Shown piece by piece: positions 34,631-44,470 of a DNA stretch of 64,000 nt; within the stretch, counting starts at the first letter, position 1, and each line of letters opens with the position of its first letter. The DNA lies in the NCBI GenBank assembly GCA_015059305.1, contig SVAQ01000003.1, positions 1-64,000 on the forward strand, in the 5' to 3' direction. Below the pieces are notes generated by a model that worked only from the letters and a program-made list of their open reading frames with translations, was not told the origin of the DNA and searched no databases. Position numbers and translations under genes: made by a program. Origin of the DNA: Bacillota bacterium (GTDB lineage: Bacteria; Bacillota_I; Bacilli_A; RF39; UBA660).

Positions 34631-34695
34631 ACCTTTTCACTTCCTTTTCTCACAAGTGATTATACCACAAATGGATATTTATAGTAAATTACATA

Positions 34696-34735
34696 AAAAA
34701 ACTAATTATGTTTTTCAATAATTAGTTTTCTTGTT
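34696..34735 (-). terminator. Terminator of the GtrA gene
   Basis: Arms AAAACTAATTA (34698-34708) and TAATTAGTTTT (34719-34729), then on the minus strand a run of Ts. It spans the GtrA stop codon and ends the fourth unit of the polysaccharide locus. Confidence 0.82.
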
Positions 34736-35082
34736 ATAAAGTTATATATCATTACGATAAATGTTGCAATTAATTTAACTATTAATTCATGATAATTTAG
34801 TTTATCAACACCAATATATAATAAAATTTCATTAATACCTAAACCTATAACACTTAATACTACAAAGATAATTATTTCCTTTGGAGTTTGTTTTTTAGCA
34901 TCAAAAACCCATTTAATACTTGCCCAATAATTAAAGGCTAGCGATACTATAAATGAAAATACTTGAGCCAAAAGATAATGCATACCTAGGAATGTTAAAA
35001 GTGCAAATAAACCATAATCAATTACAAATGCTGTTCCTCCGACTATTCCAAATTTTAAAATTTGCTTTATTAAATTATTCAT
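34702..35082 (-). CDS. GtrA family membrane protein
   Basis: A 126-residue protein with four membrane segments and GtrA motifs (FGIVGGTAFVIDYGLF near the start, FNYWASIKWVFD in the middle). GtrA proteins are thought to flip or hold undecaprenyl-phosphate-linked sugars made by a GtrB-type glycosyltransferase. Its ATG overlaps the end of that gene by 8 bases, fixing the pair. Confidence 0.9.
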   Translation of the reverse strand: MNNLIKQILKFGIVGGTAFVIDYGLFALLTFLGMHYLLAQVFSFIVSLAFNYWASIKWVFDAKKQTPKEIIIFVVLSVIGLGINEILLYIGVDKLNYHELIVKLIATFIVMIYNFITRKLIIEKHN

Positions 35083-36001
35083 AGTCTCTATTCATCATAT
35101 TCATTAAGATTTCATAAAGTTGTTTATGTTTCTTAACAATTACTTGTAATATAACACCACATATCCATAGTAATAATGCTATTACTAAAAATATTGAAGC
35201 TACTATTAAAGTTGGAAATCTTGGTACTAATCCCGTTTTATAGAATTCTACGACTACAGGAATACCAAAGCATAGTGCTAAAATCAAGAATAAGCTTGCA
35301 ATAATATTAAAAAATGCGGCAGGTTTATATTCTTTAAAAAGAACTGCAATGGTTTTTAAAACTTTTGCGCCATCTTTATAAGTATTTAATTTTGATTCAC
35401 TACCTTCAGGACGATCTTTATAATTAACTGGTACTTCTACTAAACGATAGTTTTTATCAACTGCGTGAATTGTCATTTCTGTTTCAATTTCAAAGCCCTT
35501 AGATAAAACTGGAAATCCTTTAACAAATTCATAACTAAATGCCCTATATCCAGTCATAATATCTTTTACTTTATTTTTAAATAATGTATTTATACAAAAT
35601 CTTACTAATTTATTTCCTAAATTATGAAACGGTCTTTTATTTTCAGTAAAGTACGTTGAAGAAAGACGATCACCAATAACCATATCTGCTTTCTTATTTA
35701 ATACTAAGTCACACATTTCTCGAGCGTTTTCCGCAGGATATGTATCATCACCATCAATCATAAGATAACATTCAGCTTTAATTTGTCTAAACATACTTCT
35801 TACAACGTTACCTTTGCCTTGTTTATATTCAAATCTTACTACAGCCCCAGCTTTTTTAGCGATCTGTGCTGTGTTATCGCTTGAATTATTATCATAAACA
35901 TAAATTGTTGCTTCTGGTAATGCTTTCTTATAATCTTTTACTACCTTTCCAATTGTTTTTGCCTCGTTATAACAAGGTATTAATACTGCTATCTTATCCA
36001 T
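35075..36001 (-). CDS. GtrB/DPM-like family 2 glycosyltransferase
   Basis: A 308-residue protein: a GT-A domain (ALIPCYNEAKTIGKVVKDY, MIDGDDTYP, with DxD as DGD) in residues 1-220 and two C-terminal membrane segments (about 230-290). It should transfer a sugar from a nucleotide donor to undecaprenyl phosphate. With the adjacent GtrA it would provide a lipid-linked sugar for side-chain decoration of surface polymer. Confidence 0.9.
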   Translation of the reverse strand: MDKIAVLIPCYNEAKTIGKVVKDYKKALPEATIYVYDNNSSDNTAQIAKKAGAVVRFEYKQGKGNVVRSMFRQIKAECYLMIDGDDTYPAENAREMCDLVLNKKADMVIGDRLSSTYFTENKRPFHNLGNKLVRFCINTLFKNKVKDIMTGYRAFSYEFVKGFPVLSKGFEIETEMTIHAVDKNYRLVEVPVNYKDRPEGSESKLNTYKDGAKVLKTIAVLFKEYKPAAFFNIIASLFLILALCFGIPVVVEFYKTGLVPRFPTLIVASIFLVIALLLWICGVILQVIVKKHKQLYEILMNMMNRDYE

Positions 36002-36013
36002 ATTTCCTCTTTC

Positions 36014-36496
36014 TTACATATTATTTTGAATAAAATTATCGATTAAATCAACAAACTTTTCGTTATTACTAACATAACTTTCTGGCTTAAACGAATTAAC
36101 CTTCAAAATAGCTTTGCGTAAATCCTTAACATCTTTACAACCAATAATATAACGCTTTTTAGCAAACTCTTCAATAATTTCTTTTTGATGATCGTTTGCT
36201 ATTTCATCATATTTTGGATCCCTAGGTACTGCAATTATTTTTTTGCCTAATTTCATAGCATCTAGAATAGAACCAACACCACCATGAGCAATTATATAAT
36301 CACTTTCTACCATATATTTTTTAAAGTCACTTACATCAATATAATCAAGTATTTTAATTCGTTTTGTATCTAATTTTGTTACACCTGCTTGAACTATTAC
36401 TTCATCGGTAATCACTTTTTCTTTAACTAACCTATCTACTTCTTTTACAAGTCTTAAAAATTGTTTATCTTGTGAACCTAATGTTACAAATATCAT
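36014..36496 (-). CDS. Alg13/PssE-type glycosyltransferase subunit (GT28 C-terminal)
   Basis: A 160-residue protein equal to the GT28 C-terminal half: MIFVTLGSQ at the start, then ADYIIAHGGVGSILDAMKLGKKIIAVPR (UDP-GlcNAc-type donor motif, about residues 67-95). Such half-enzymes (CpsG, PssE, eukaryotic Alg13) work only with an Alg14/PssD partner, here fused to the end of the upstream 996-residue protein. The start at 36496 overlaps that gene's stop (TAATG); the frame extends upstream to 36553 inside the other gene. Confidence 0.88.
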   Translation of the reverse strand: MIFVTLGSQDKQFLRLVKEVDRLVKEKVITDEVIVQAGVTKLDTKRIKILDYIDVSDFKKYMVESDYIIAHGGVGSILDAMKLGKKIIAVPRDPKYDEIANDHQKEIIEEFAKKRYIIGCKDVKDLRKAILKVNSFKPESYVSNNEKFVDLIDNFIQNNM

Positions 36497-39486
36497 TAAT
36501 ATATCCAACCTCCATATACTGCATTTGGATAGCACTCTAACATACTTTCCCATTGAACAATAAATAAATCAGCAACACGATATAAAATTCGACCAGTTAC
36601 AGATTTTGAATGAATATTAGCAAAACTTTCTATAAATATTATTTTTGCTCCAAATATCTTTCCAATTAAACACATTGGTCCTGCAGTATGAGCACCGGTT
36701 GTAATAATACATCTAGGACGATACTTAATAAAATAATACAAACTAATAAAACAATTCGCAGGAAGAATCCATAAAAAATATGAAATTGGATGATGCTTAG
36801 TTCCATATAATAAATATCCACATTTTTCTCGATGTTTATCTTTTAAACTTTTTGTTGTCTTTGTTTTTTCAGTAATTAAACTATAATTATATTTATCAAA
36901 GATACTTTGGAGTTGACTTAATTCATTTAAGTGTCCTCCTGAAGAAGAGATAAACATTACTTTTTTATCTTCTGTTTCTTTTAATTTAATTGCATCATGA
37001 ACAAATTTTATAAATTTTTCTTTTACATTATCAAAGCTATATTCTAAACTTTTTTGATAACTGTTATTACCTAAGTCTTTTAATTTGTCAGAGTTTGAAA
37101 GTAATTCAACAATTTTTTTAGCCATTTGTTTTTGATTACGCTTTTTGATAATGACACCGTTTTCTTTATTAACAAACTCCAAAGGTCCTTTAGCATCATC
37201 AAACATAATGCAAGGAACACCAAATGACATTGCTTCCAAAATTGCTAACCCAAATGATTCTTCATACGATGGGCATAATATAATCGAATATTCTATTAAT
37301 TCTTTTCTTAAATTTTCAGGAGTTACAAATCCCTTTAAATTTATATTTTTTGTTAAATTATATTCTTTTATGGATTTTTCGATAGAGTCACGTTCTGCTC
37401 CATCACCATATATATCTAAAGTTATATTTTTATCCTTTTTAACTACATCATTCATCACTGAAATTAAATCAATAAATCCTTTTTCTTTTGAAAGACGTCC
37501 AATAGCAATGATCTTTTTATTTTTTAATTTATTTCTCTTTTTAGGATAATAATTAAGTGTATTAGGAATATATTCTACCAAAGCATTTACTTTATCTTGA
37601 TAAAACTCTGTTAGTTCCTTTGAAGTTGGAAGCAAATAATCTACATGCTTATTACATTTAACTACTTTATTAATTATTTTCTTTTCATTTTTATGATGAT
37701 TGTGTTCTTCAGAAATTGTAATAACTCCCTCACGATGATATTTGCCTAGTAATTTAGAAAATTCTTTACGTGTTGAAATAATAACTTTTGCATCATTATT
37801 TTGTATTTCTCTTTTTAAAACTCTTGATTTTAAATATAAAATTTTAACTGCTTTGTAGCCCTCTTTTATAATTTTAATTATATTAAATTTTTTTATTGCC
37901 ATTTTAAATTCTTCACGATTAGAAATAGTATCTAAAAGATAAGTTACTTTAACATTTTTATCTAGATGAAACGGCACTTCGTTATGACTATTATATAGGC
38001 AAATAATTTCTACTTCAAAGTCATCAGCTAACATATTGGCTTGATTACATAAAACATTTTCAATTCCACCATAATTTAAATGCATTGCTAAAATATTAAC
38101 TTTTTTATTATTTATTTCTTTTTTATCAAATTTATTAATTGCATTTAATAAATAGATTAAATATAAGGCTAAATAAATAGATACAGCTGGATAGTATAAA
38201 ACATGTCCTGCAATAGCAGCAACTGATAAAGCCATACATACAATTAATGAATTATAAAATATAAAACAAACATTATCTTTACTTGGTTGACCTTTAAATA
38301 AATACTTTAATATTAAAATAGCAGTATACAAATAAGGAAGTAAAACTATTAATAATCCCATTATACCAGTATGATAATAAAGATCTAAGTAATCAATTTC
38401 AATTAATTTATCAATATTTATATTATTAATCTTTTCTGTATTAGAAAAACCCATTCCTACTAAAGGATAACTACTACGATAGGTTGCTTCATATATATCT
38501 TTTGTTTGAAGAAAATACATATCTCTACTGCTTAATAAAAATTTGGTTAACTTAGTAATGAACGTGTCTTTTTTCGGCTCTTCTTTAGGCTTTTCTACAT
38601 TTGGAATTTCTATTATATCACCCAAAGATTCATCTTTATCACCATCAACATCCAATTTAGGAGTTTCTATAAAAGTAAATTCTTGTCTCTCTGCTAAGAT
38701 AATTACATTATTAATAGCAATATTATTTGAAAAACAGAAAAAGAAAATTGTAAATGCGAATATAAAAAAAGCACCGATTGTATAATTGTTTTTCTTAAAT
38801 CCATATTTAATTAAACTAAATAAAAGACCTAATGCTGTAACACAAATTGTTCCAATAAAAGTTACTTTTGTCCCTATCGAAGCAATAACATATAAAATAG
38901 GAAGTGCTATAAAATAGTTATATTTATTTTTGTTATTTAAAAAATAATAAACAAATGGTAATAAAATAATCATAATAACTGATACTTCATTAGCGGCATA
39001 AAACCAACCGACATAACCATGTAACCCTGTTGAATAAGATTCAAAGGCAATATTTAACATTAAGGGAACTAGTAATAATATAGTAAACTCTAAAAGCGTA
39101 ATTGCCATACATTTAACAAACATTTTCTTATTAAAACCTACTTCATCGAAATAATTTAAAAAGAAAGCAAATAAAATTGGCATATAGAGGATTCTAAAAA
39201 GGTATTTTACTTCAGTGATAAGATAAGCAAAATTTAATAATTCTGGTTTAAAAGCAAAATAAGAAATACTAAATAATCCTATCAATAAAAAATATATAAT
39301 TGAAATTTTTTTATATTTACTAGCGGAAAAGAAAGTAATATAAATTACTGCAAAGATTGTTAACAATCCTTTGATTAGCATCCCAATACTAAAACCAGTT
39401 GGATTAACTCTTGTTTGAAGCGAAGTTATCAAATCAATAAGCGGTAATAACGCTAATAAAATATATATTAAATTTTTCTTTTTCAT
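36496..39486 (-). CDS. Triple fusion: polymerase/ligase-like membrane domain, GT4 glycosyltransferase, Alg14/PssD domain
   Basis: A single open frame of 996 residues. Residues 1-450 hold about 10-12 membrane segments with a large acidic loop (about 270-330), resembling O-antigen polymerase/ligase (Wzy/WaaL-like) proteins. Residues 463-830 are a GT4 glycosyltransferase (NYGGIENVLCNQA; AIGRLSKEKGF; PSYEESFGLAILEAMSFG). Residues 842-996 match Alg14/CpsF/PssD (MFISSSGGHLNELSQL; IITTGAHTAGP), the membrane anchor of the Alg13-type partner encoded next. AAGGAAC lies before the ATG. The three functions in one chain would link polymerisation, chain extension and a two-subunit transferase at the membrane. 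Frame continuity shows no sign of a sequencing fusion. Confidence 0.82.
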   Translation of the reverse strand: MKKKNLIYILLALLPLIDLITSLQTRVNPTGFSIGMLIKGLLTIFAVIYITFFSASKYKKISIIYFLLIGLFSISYFAFKPELLNFAYLITEVKYLFRILYMPILFAFFLNYFDEVGFNKKMFVKCMAITLLEFTILLLVPLMLNIAFESYSTGLHGYVGWFYAANEVSVIMIILLPFVYYFLNNKNKYNYFIALPILYVIASIGTKVTFIGTICVTALGLLFSLIKYGFKKNNYTIGAFFIFAFTIFFFCFSNNIAINNVIILAERQEFTFIETPKLDVDGDKDESLGDIIEIPNVEKPKEEPKKDTFITKLTKFLLSSRDMYFLQTKDIYEATYRSSYPLVGMGFSNTEKINNINIDKLIEIDYLDLYYHTGIMGLLIVLLPYLYTAILILKYLFKGQPSKDNVCFIFYNSLIVCMALSVAAIAGHVLYYPAVSIYLALYLIYLLNAINKFDKKEINNKKVNILAMHLNYGGIENVLCNQANMLADDFEVEIICLYNSHNEVPFHLDKNVKVTYLLDTISNREEFKMAIKKFNIIKIIKEGYKAVKILYLKSRVLKREIQNNDAKVIISTRKEFSKLLGKYHREGVITISEEHNHHKNEKKIINKVVKCNKHVDYLLPTSKELTEFYQDKVNALVEYIPNTLNYYPKKRNKLKNKKIIAIGRLSKEKGFIDLISVMNDVVKKDKNITLDIYGDGAERDSIEKSIKEYNLTKNINLKGFVTPENLRKELIEYSIILCPSYEESFGLAILEAMSFGVPCIMFDDAKGPLEFVNKENGVIIKKRNQKQMAKKIVELLSNSDKLKDLGNNSYQKSLEYSFDNVKEKFIKFVHDAIKLKETEDKKVMFISSSGGHLNELSQLQSIFDKYNYSLITEKTKTTKSLKDKHREKCGYLLYGTKHHPISYFLWILPANCFISLYYFIKYRPRCIITTGAHTAGPMCLIGKIFGAKIIFIESFANIHSKSVTGRILYRVADLFIVQWESMLECYPNAVYGGWIY

Positions 39487-39545
39487 AATCAGTTCCTTAC
39501 TGAGGATATTATATCTAATTATGTCTTAAAATTGCAAGTTATATC

Positions 39546-39577
39546 AAAAAAAGAAAGCCTATTTAAAAAGCTTTCTA
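39546..39577 (-). terminator. Terminator of the GT/pyruvyl-transferase unit
   Basis: Arms AGAAAGC (39552-39558) and GCTTTCT (39570-39576), then on the minus strand TTTTTT. It includes the end of the GT2 gene at 39559. Confidence 0.82.
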
Positions 39578-40506
39578 ATAATTTTGATTATAGTATGTTT
39601 TATACCATGGTCTTTAATATATAATATTAAATTGTTTGGCCGTTTTTTTGGTTTTTTTATTGGATTTTGATTATATAGTTTTGAATTAATATTTTTACAT
39701 TTATCTATACAATGTAATTTTGCTTCTTCATAAGGTGTCGTTTGTAAAAAAACTGCCATTTCATAATAATAATTATAAACACTACCTTCATATTTTATTT
39801 TGATTTCATCTGAAACATCTTCAATCATTTTAATCCAAAGTGGATTTCCTTCCCTTATGACATTTGGACTAGTGTTTGTATCTTGCCCCGGATGAATACG
39901 AGTCATTGTCATAAGTTCATTCATATGAATAAACTCAAAATGTTTTATCATTTTCCACCACATATCATAATCTTGTGTACAACGAAGGCCTTCATCAAAT
40001 AAACCACATTTTTCAAAGGCTGTTTTAGGAATTAATAGTGTTATTCCGTTTATACAACCCCTTAATAACGCATATAGAGGTTTTTGTTTTAACATTTCAT
40101 CATCAAATGTAACTGGATTTGAAAATAATTTGCCATCACTATTCATACATTCATAATCTGAGTATAGAATCACATTTTCTTTACGAATTTTTTCTAAAAA
40201 TTTAATTTGTTTTTCTATTTTATCAGGAGTATATAAATCATCATGTGAAAGCCAAGAAAAGTAATCCCCTGTCATGTTTTGTATCCCAACATTTAACGCT
40301 GTAGATACACCACCATTTTCTTTAGCAATATATTTTATTTTCTTACCAAATGATTTACATATTTCCTCTGTATTATCTATTGATCCATCATTTACAACAA
40401 TAATCTCTACATTTTTATACGTTTGAGCAAGTGCACTATCAATCGCTTCTTTAACGTAGTCAGCACCATTATAGACAGGGATGATTATTGAAACTTTTTT
40501 TGCCAT
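39559..40506 (-). CDS. Family 2 glycosyltransferase
   Basis: A 315-residue GT-A enzyme: SIIIPVYNGADYVKEAIDSA at the start, SHDDLYTPDK with the DxD-type DD, and TQDYDMWW late in the domain, then a helical and basic C-terminus. It is a close paralogue of the N-terminal domain of the GT2-GT4 fusion at 44471-46759, sharing long identical runs. It is soluble or peripherally bound. Last gene of its unit, overlapping the preceding gene by one base. Confidence 0.92.
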   Translation of the reverse strand: MAKKVSIIIPVYNGADYVKEAIDSALAQTYKNVEIIVVNDGSIDNTEEICKSFGKKIKYIAKENGGVSTALNVGIQNMTGDYFSWLSHDDLYTPDKIEKQIKFLEKIRKENVILYSDYECMNSDGKLFSNPVTFDDEMLKQKPLYALLRGCINGITLLIPKTAFEKCGLFDEGLRCTQDYDMWWKMIKHFEFIHMNELMTMTRIHPGQDTNTSPNVIREGNPLWIKMIEDVSDEIKIKYEGSVYNYYYEMAVFLQTTPYEEAKLHCIDKCKNINSKLYNQNPIKKPKKRPNNLILYIKDHGIKHTIIKIIRKLFK

Positions 40507-42056
40507 TATTTTTTACCTCCAAATTTATTTTTCATTTTCTTTAAGTATTGATATAACGATTGATTTTTTTTCAAGATTCTTAAAAGAGTATAACGCAAGT
40601 TCCCTTTAACATAAATAATCCTCTTAGTTAAAAGCGTTTCTACCTTTAAACAATAATCATCTATAAAAGCTAATTCATCTTCATTATATTCAATATTTTC
40701 TTTATCTATTGCAGTTGGTAAATATAATATATCTTGCAAATTACCTTTAAATGTTTTTTTTGTAAATTCATTAATAATTTTTATTAATTGGCTATTAATA
40801 TTTTGATAATTATAATTTTGATGCATCTTGACTTTTTTACATATATTTAATGAATTAAGATATAGATTTCTAATTTGATCATAGTAAACTGATAAACTAT
40901 ATTTTTCTTTTACTAAATGTAAGCCATAATCAATATTTTTTTGAATATCTATTTTACTATTTATAACATTTTTAATTGCTGTAAATAATTCATTCGAATC
41001 TTTATACTTTACACTAATACCGCAGTTAGGACTATCTGTAACAAATTCAAGTGCAGTATCTTTAAAAACAATAATTGGAATACCACAAGCCATTGATTCT
41101 ACGGCCATCATTCCAAATGTTTCTGCCGTCGAAGGCATTAAAAATAAGTTACTTGCTCGGTATAATTTAACAAGGGTTTCTTCTTTTACATTTCCCATCT
41201 CTATTACTTGATATTTATTATATAAATTTTCTAATAATCCTACTTCCCCGCATGTCATTATAGTAATATTTTTAGTTTGATCTATTTTATTTAAGGCTTC
41301 AATAATATATTCTAAACCCTTGAATTCCTTCTGTGACCTAAAAAATATTACAAATGAATCATTTTTAATCCCTAGTTCGTTTCGACAATCTGCCTGATTA
41401 AGTTGATTATTAAATACTTTGGTATCTACACCAAATGGAATTATATCTAAATCTAAATCCTTTAAATAAGGATTCTTTTTTATATGATTAAACATCCATT
41501 GAGAAGGACAAATTGCCTTAATAGATGCTTCATGAAAAATATTTTCTTTAATTTTCCAAAGTTTATTACAATGATCTTTCTTTAAAGGAAATAGACTTTT
41601 TAAATTAGGACAATCAATACATCCATTTTGCCATTTATCACAAGAATAAAAATGAACACATCTACCAGTTAAAAACCAAGGATCATGTAATGATATAATT
41701 ACATTTTTTTCTTGAGATATTTTTTTCAAAGAATTAAGAGATAGTTTTGTATTGTGATACATATGAAAATGAATTATATCAGCTTCACTATATTCTTTCG
41801 ATTTTAATAAACACGGCGTACTAATAGAAAAGATATTATGAATCGATAATTCTTTTTCTAACTCTTGATACTTTAAAAATAATAATCTTTTATCTTCACT
41901 ATCAAATAATTCGATTACATTATCGTTTGTAGATAATTTTTGACACACCATTTGTTTGACATCAATATCTTTATAAGCTCCAATAAAATTGTATCCATTA
42001 AATATTTTTCCAGGTAAATCAATGTTATTTACTTCTAAAACTTTTATCTTTTTCAT
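40506..42056 (-). CDS. Family 4 glycosyltransferase
   Basis: A 516-residue GT-B enzyme with N-terminal lobe (GYNFIGAYKD; SLHDPWFLTGRCVHF) containing a Cys-rich insert of C-W-type residues (CDKWQNGCIDCPNL, about 139-152) and the C-terminal donor lobe (MPSTAETFGMMAVESMACGIPIIV). The GRCxHFYxCxxWxxGCxxCP pattern is known in a subset of GT4 enzymes and may bind metal. A further 90 residues follow the domain. It overlaps both neighbours by a few bases. Confidence 0.9.
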   Translation of the reverse strand: MKKIKVLEVNNIDLPGKIFNGYNFIGAYKDIDVKQMVCQKLSTNDNVIELFDSEDKRLLFLKYQELEKELSIHNIFSISTPCLLKSKEYSEADIIHFHMYHNTKLSLNSLKKISQEKNVIISLHDPWFLTGRCVHFYSCDKWQNGCIDCPNLKSLFPLKKDHCNKLWKIKENIFHEASIKAICPSQWMFNHIKKNPYLKDLDLDIIPFGVDTKVFNNQLNQADCRNELGIKNDSFVIFFRSQKEFKGLEYIIEALNKIDQTKNITIMTCGEVGLLENLYNKYQVIEMGNVKEETLVKLYRASNLFLMPSTAETFGMMAVESMACGIPIIVFKDTALEFVTDSPNCGISVKYKDSNELFTAIKNVINSKIDIQKNIDYGLHLVKEKYSLSVYYDQIRNLYLNSLNICKKVKMHQNYNYQNINSQLIKIINEFTKKTFKGNLQDILYLPTAIDKENIEYNEDELAFIDDYCLKVETLLTKRIIYVKGNLRYTLLRILKKNQSLYQYLKKMKNKFGGKK

Positions 42057-44467
42057 CTTTTAATAATTCCCCTTAGTATTTGGCGTAATTTTCTAGCATA
42101 TCCAGTAATTCTCCAACTTTTTGAATTATAAATATCCTTTAGTTGGCCATTTAACTTATGAATATCAGCAGTTAAATTTTCACTTTCCTTTGTTTTTTCC
42201 TCTAACATTTGCTTTAATAAATTAACATTTTCTTGATAATTTTTATTTTCATTTTCTAATAATTGATTATTAACCTCTAAATTTTTAACAAACTCATAAA
42301 CGCCTGGTTTTAAAACATTTTCCTCTTCTAAGGCGTTTTTTAAAAATGCAATTGATTTTTGACGATATTCATTTAAATTTTTATCTATTTTTTTATAATT
42401 AATTGGTTTAAATTCAGTAACATCCGCTAATGAACGATACTTATTTTCTTCTAAATTTTTATCTAGGATTGAAAATAAGGAATCAAAACGACTTTTTGCC
42501 ATTACGTTATTAGTAATTAATATAAATTGTTTTTTAAAAATTAACGAAAATATTAAGCCATGATATGAATCAGTTATAACATAATCGGCATTTTTAATAG
42601 TTGAAAGCCATTTAGCAACAGAATTATAAATAAATGTATTTCCAAAAGTAGTTTGTCTTCGTTCACCTTTAGCATTAATAATTTTCTTTCCTGGAAACTT
42701 TTTCTCAATAAGCGGTAATAATTCAATATCAGCACTTTCGCTTTGAACAAAATATGTTGCAATATACCCACCATTTGGTTCATCAATTATTTCATCATCA
42801 ATTATTTTTTCATACTCTTTTGAATCTAGTAAAAGCGTTGGGTCTAAAACTAACTCAGAAAATAAATTGTAATACTTTTCACAAATTTTTTGACCAGATT
42901 TTTCTCTAATTGAAATTTTAGAAAATCGATCAAGTAATATTTTTTCTTTTATTTTTTGTTCATCAGTGATATTTAATTCATCTTCACCAAAACTCGCGGC
43001 ATAAGATATTAATTTTTTATTAGAATCTACAAAATCACCAAAGTAAACTTCATAATTATCTTTTGTTATACCATATTTCCAAATTTGATCACTTCCGAAT
43101 ATAAACGTATCAAAATAGTTATTTAAGATTTTTAATTCTTCCTTTGTTTTATATTCCGGTGTTAATTTTAAATATTGATGTTTAAAACGATACATATTGT
43201 GAGTTCTATAATTTTCAACTTCATCTGTTTTTTCAAATGGATTATAGTTTATTGTATAAGCAGTTTTCCCCATCTTTTCGAGTGTTTTACTTAAAGAATA
43301 AGAAACTAAATTTGCTCCAAAATTATATCGTTCATATTGAAAATTTAATATTGCAACATTGTTTTTATCTTTTTTCAATGAATAATTTTGATCTATACAA
43401 CACTCGATTCCTTTTTTATAATCATTTTTAATTTTTTCAAAATAAATGTCTTTCGAATAATTAACTGCTGAAGGAGTAATGATCGGATGATTATTATGAA
43501 TTAAATAATATAACCCTGGATTCTCAACATATTCAATATTATTATCTACACTATCTAATAAATATTGACCTTTAGGTGTATTAATAAAGATTACTGATAT
43601 ACCTCGTTTTTTTAATTCTTCATCTTGGCAACCCCAAAAATCTCCTAAAGATAAATCACTAAGTTTATTCATATAGTTATACTTACAATTATAACATGCA
43701 TTATCTAATATAGTATTTGATAAAAATGCAGTCATATAATCAGGCTCTATTTCATCTGTTATCTTTTTACCATTTTTTAATTCTATTTGAAATTTAGTAG
43801 TCGACCATTTTGAATCTTTTTTTCTAAAGTTAACGCTTTTTATTGGAGAAGCATATTTCTTATTAATATATTTTTTAAATTCTTTCCAAGCCAAAGGAGA
43901 CGGAGCTCCGTGACAAATAATATCTACTAAAAAAAGATTTTCATATTCTTTTGCTAAATATTTTTTTAATGCTCCAATTTGACAAGGCGTTCCTGAAAAT
44001 AATACTTTAATATTATTATCTAAATCTTTTTTTACATCCTCAAAAATATTATTTAAGTTACTTTTTATATATTTTGAACCAAGAATTGCAGTTAAATCTT
44101 CTCTTTTTGAAATTCTAATATGCTCTACCATTAACTCTTTCGTATAAGCAGCACCATAAACAATAGCTCCTTCAGAAAGAAAATAATCTGCAATTAATCC
44201 AAAGATTCCACCCGAAGAACAAGTATTTCTATAGATATTATTTTTAGAATAGCCAGTTTTAACTATTGGTTCGATATAATTTTCTTTTGCTAAAATATGA
44301 CATTTTTTCAAACACAATCCACATTTAGTACATTTTTCCTCATCAATTACAGGCTTATTAAAACCACGTTCATCCATCTTAATGCTGATTGCTTTGTGAG
44401 GACAAACATTTACACAATTTAAACAGCCAGTACACTTATTATGAATAATGTTTTTAATGTTCTTCAT
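42053..44467 (-). CDS. Fusion of ferredoxin/FrhB-like flavoprotein and polysaccharide pyruvyl transferase
   Basis: One frame of 804 residues. Residues 1-60: two [4Fe-4S] motifs (CTGCLNCVNVCP and CTKCGLCLKKC). Residues 75-345: coenzyme F420 hydrogenase/dehydrogenase beta-subunit (FrhB) domain with TCSSGG, SGTPCQIGALKK, ICHGAPSP, CYNCKYN and LSLGDFWG. Residues 370-690: polysaccharide pyruvyl transferase (YNFGANLVSYSL; FGSDQIWK; TDSYHGLIFSLIF). Residues 725-785: coiled coil, then NSKSWRITGYARKLRQI, a tail motif common in surface-polysaccharide transferases. It would add pyruvate ketals to sugars; the Fe-S/flavin part suggests a redox step or electron supply of unknown purpose. Confidence 0.88.
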   Translation of the reverse strand: MKNIKNIIHNKCTGCLNCVNVCPHKAISIKMDERGFNKPVIDEEKCTKCGLCLKKCHILAKENYIEPIVKTGYSKNNIYRNTCSSGGIFGLIADYFLSEGAIVYGAAYTKELMVEHIRISKREDLTAILGSKYIKSNLNNIFEDVKKDLDNNIKVLFSGTPCQIGALKKYLAKEYENLFLVDIICHGAPSPLAWKEFKKYINKKYASPIKSVNFRKKDSKWSTTKFQIELKNGKKITDEIEPDYMTAFLSNTILDNACYNCKYNYMNKLSDLSLGDFWGCQDEELKKRGISVIFINTPKGQYLLDSVDNNIEYVENPGLYYLIHNNHPIITPSAVNYSKDIYFEKIKNDYKKGIECCIDQNYSLKKDKNNVAILNFQYERYNFGANLVSYSLSKTLEKMGKTAYTINYNPFEKTDEVENYRTHNMYRFKHQYLKLTPEYKTKEELKILNNYFDTFIFGSDQIWKYGITKDNYEVYFGDFVDSNKKLISYAASFGEDELNITDEQKIKEKILLDRFSKISIREKSGQKICEKYYNLFSELVLDPTLLLDSKEYEKIIDDEIIDEPNGGYIATYFVQSESADIELLPLIEKKFPGKKIINAKGERRQTTFGNTFIYNSVAKWLSTIKNADYVITDSYHGLIFSLIFKKQFILITNNVMAKSRFDSLFSILDKNLEENKYRSLADVTEFKPINYKKIDKNLNEYRQKSIAFLKNALEEENVLKPGVYEFVKNLEVNNQLLENENKNYQENVNLLKQMLEEKTKESENLTADIHKLNGQLKDIYNSKSWRITGYARKLRQILRGIIKR

Positions 44468-44470
44468 ATT

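Noticed and set aside
36496..36553. Longer start (36553) for the Alg13-like gene
   Set aside because: The extra 19 residues lie inside the upstream gene in another frame, while the domain begins exactly at MIFVTLGSQ with a TAATG junction.
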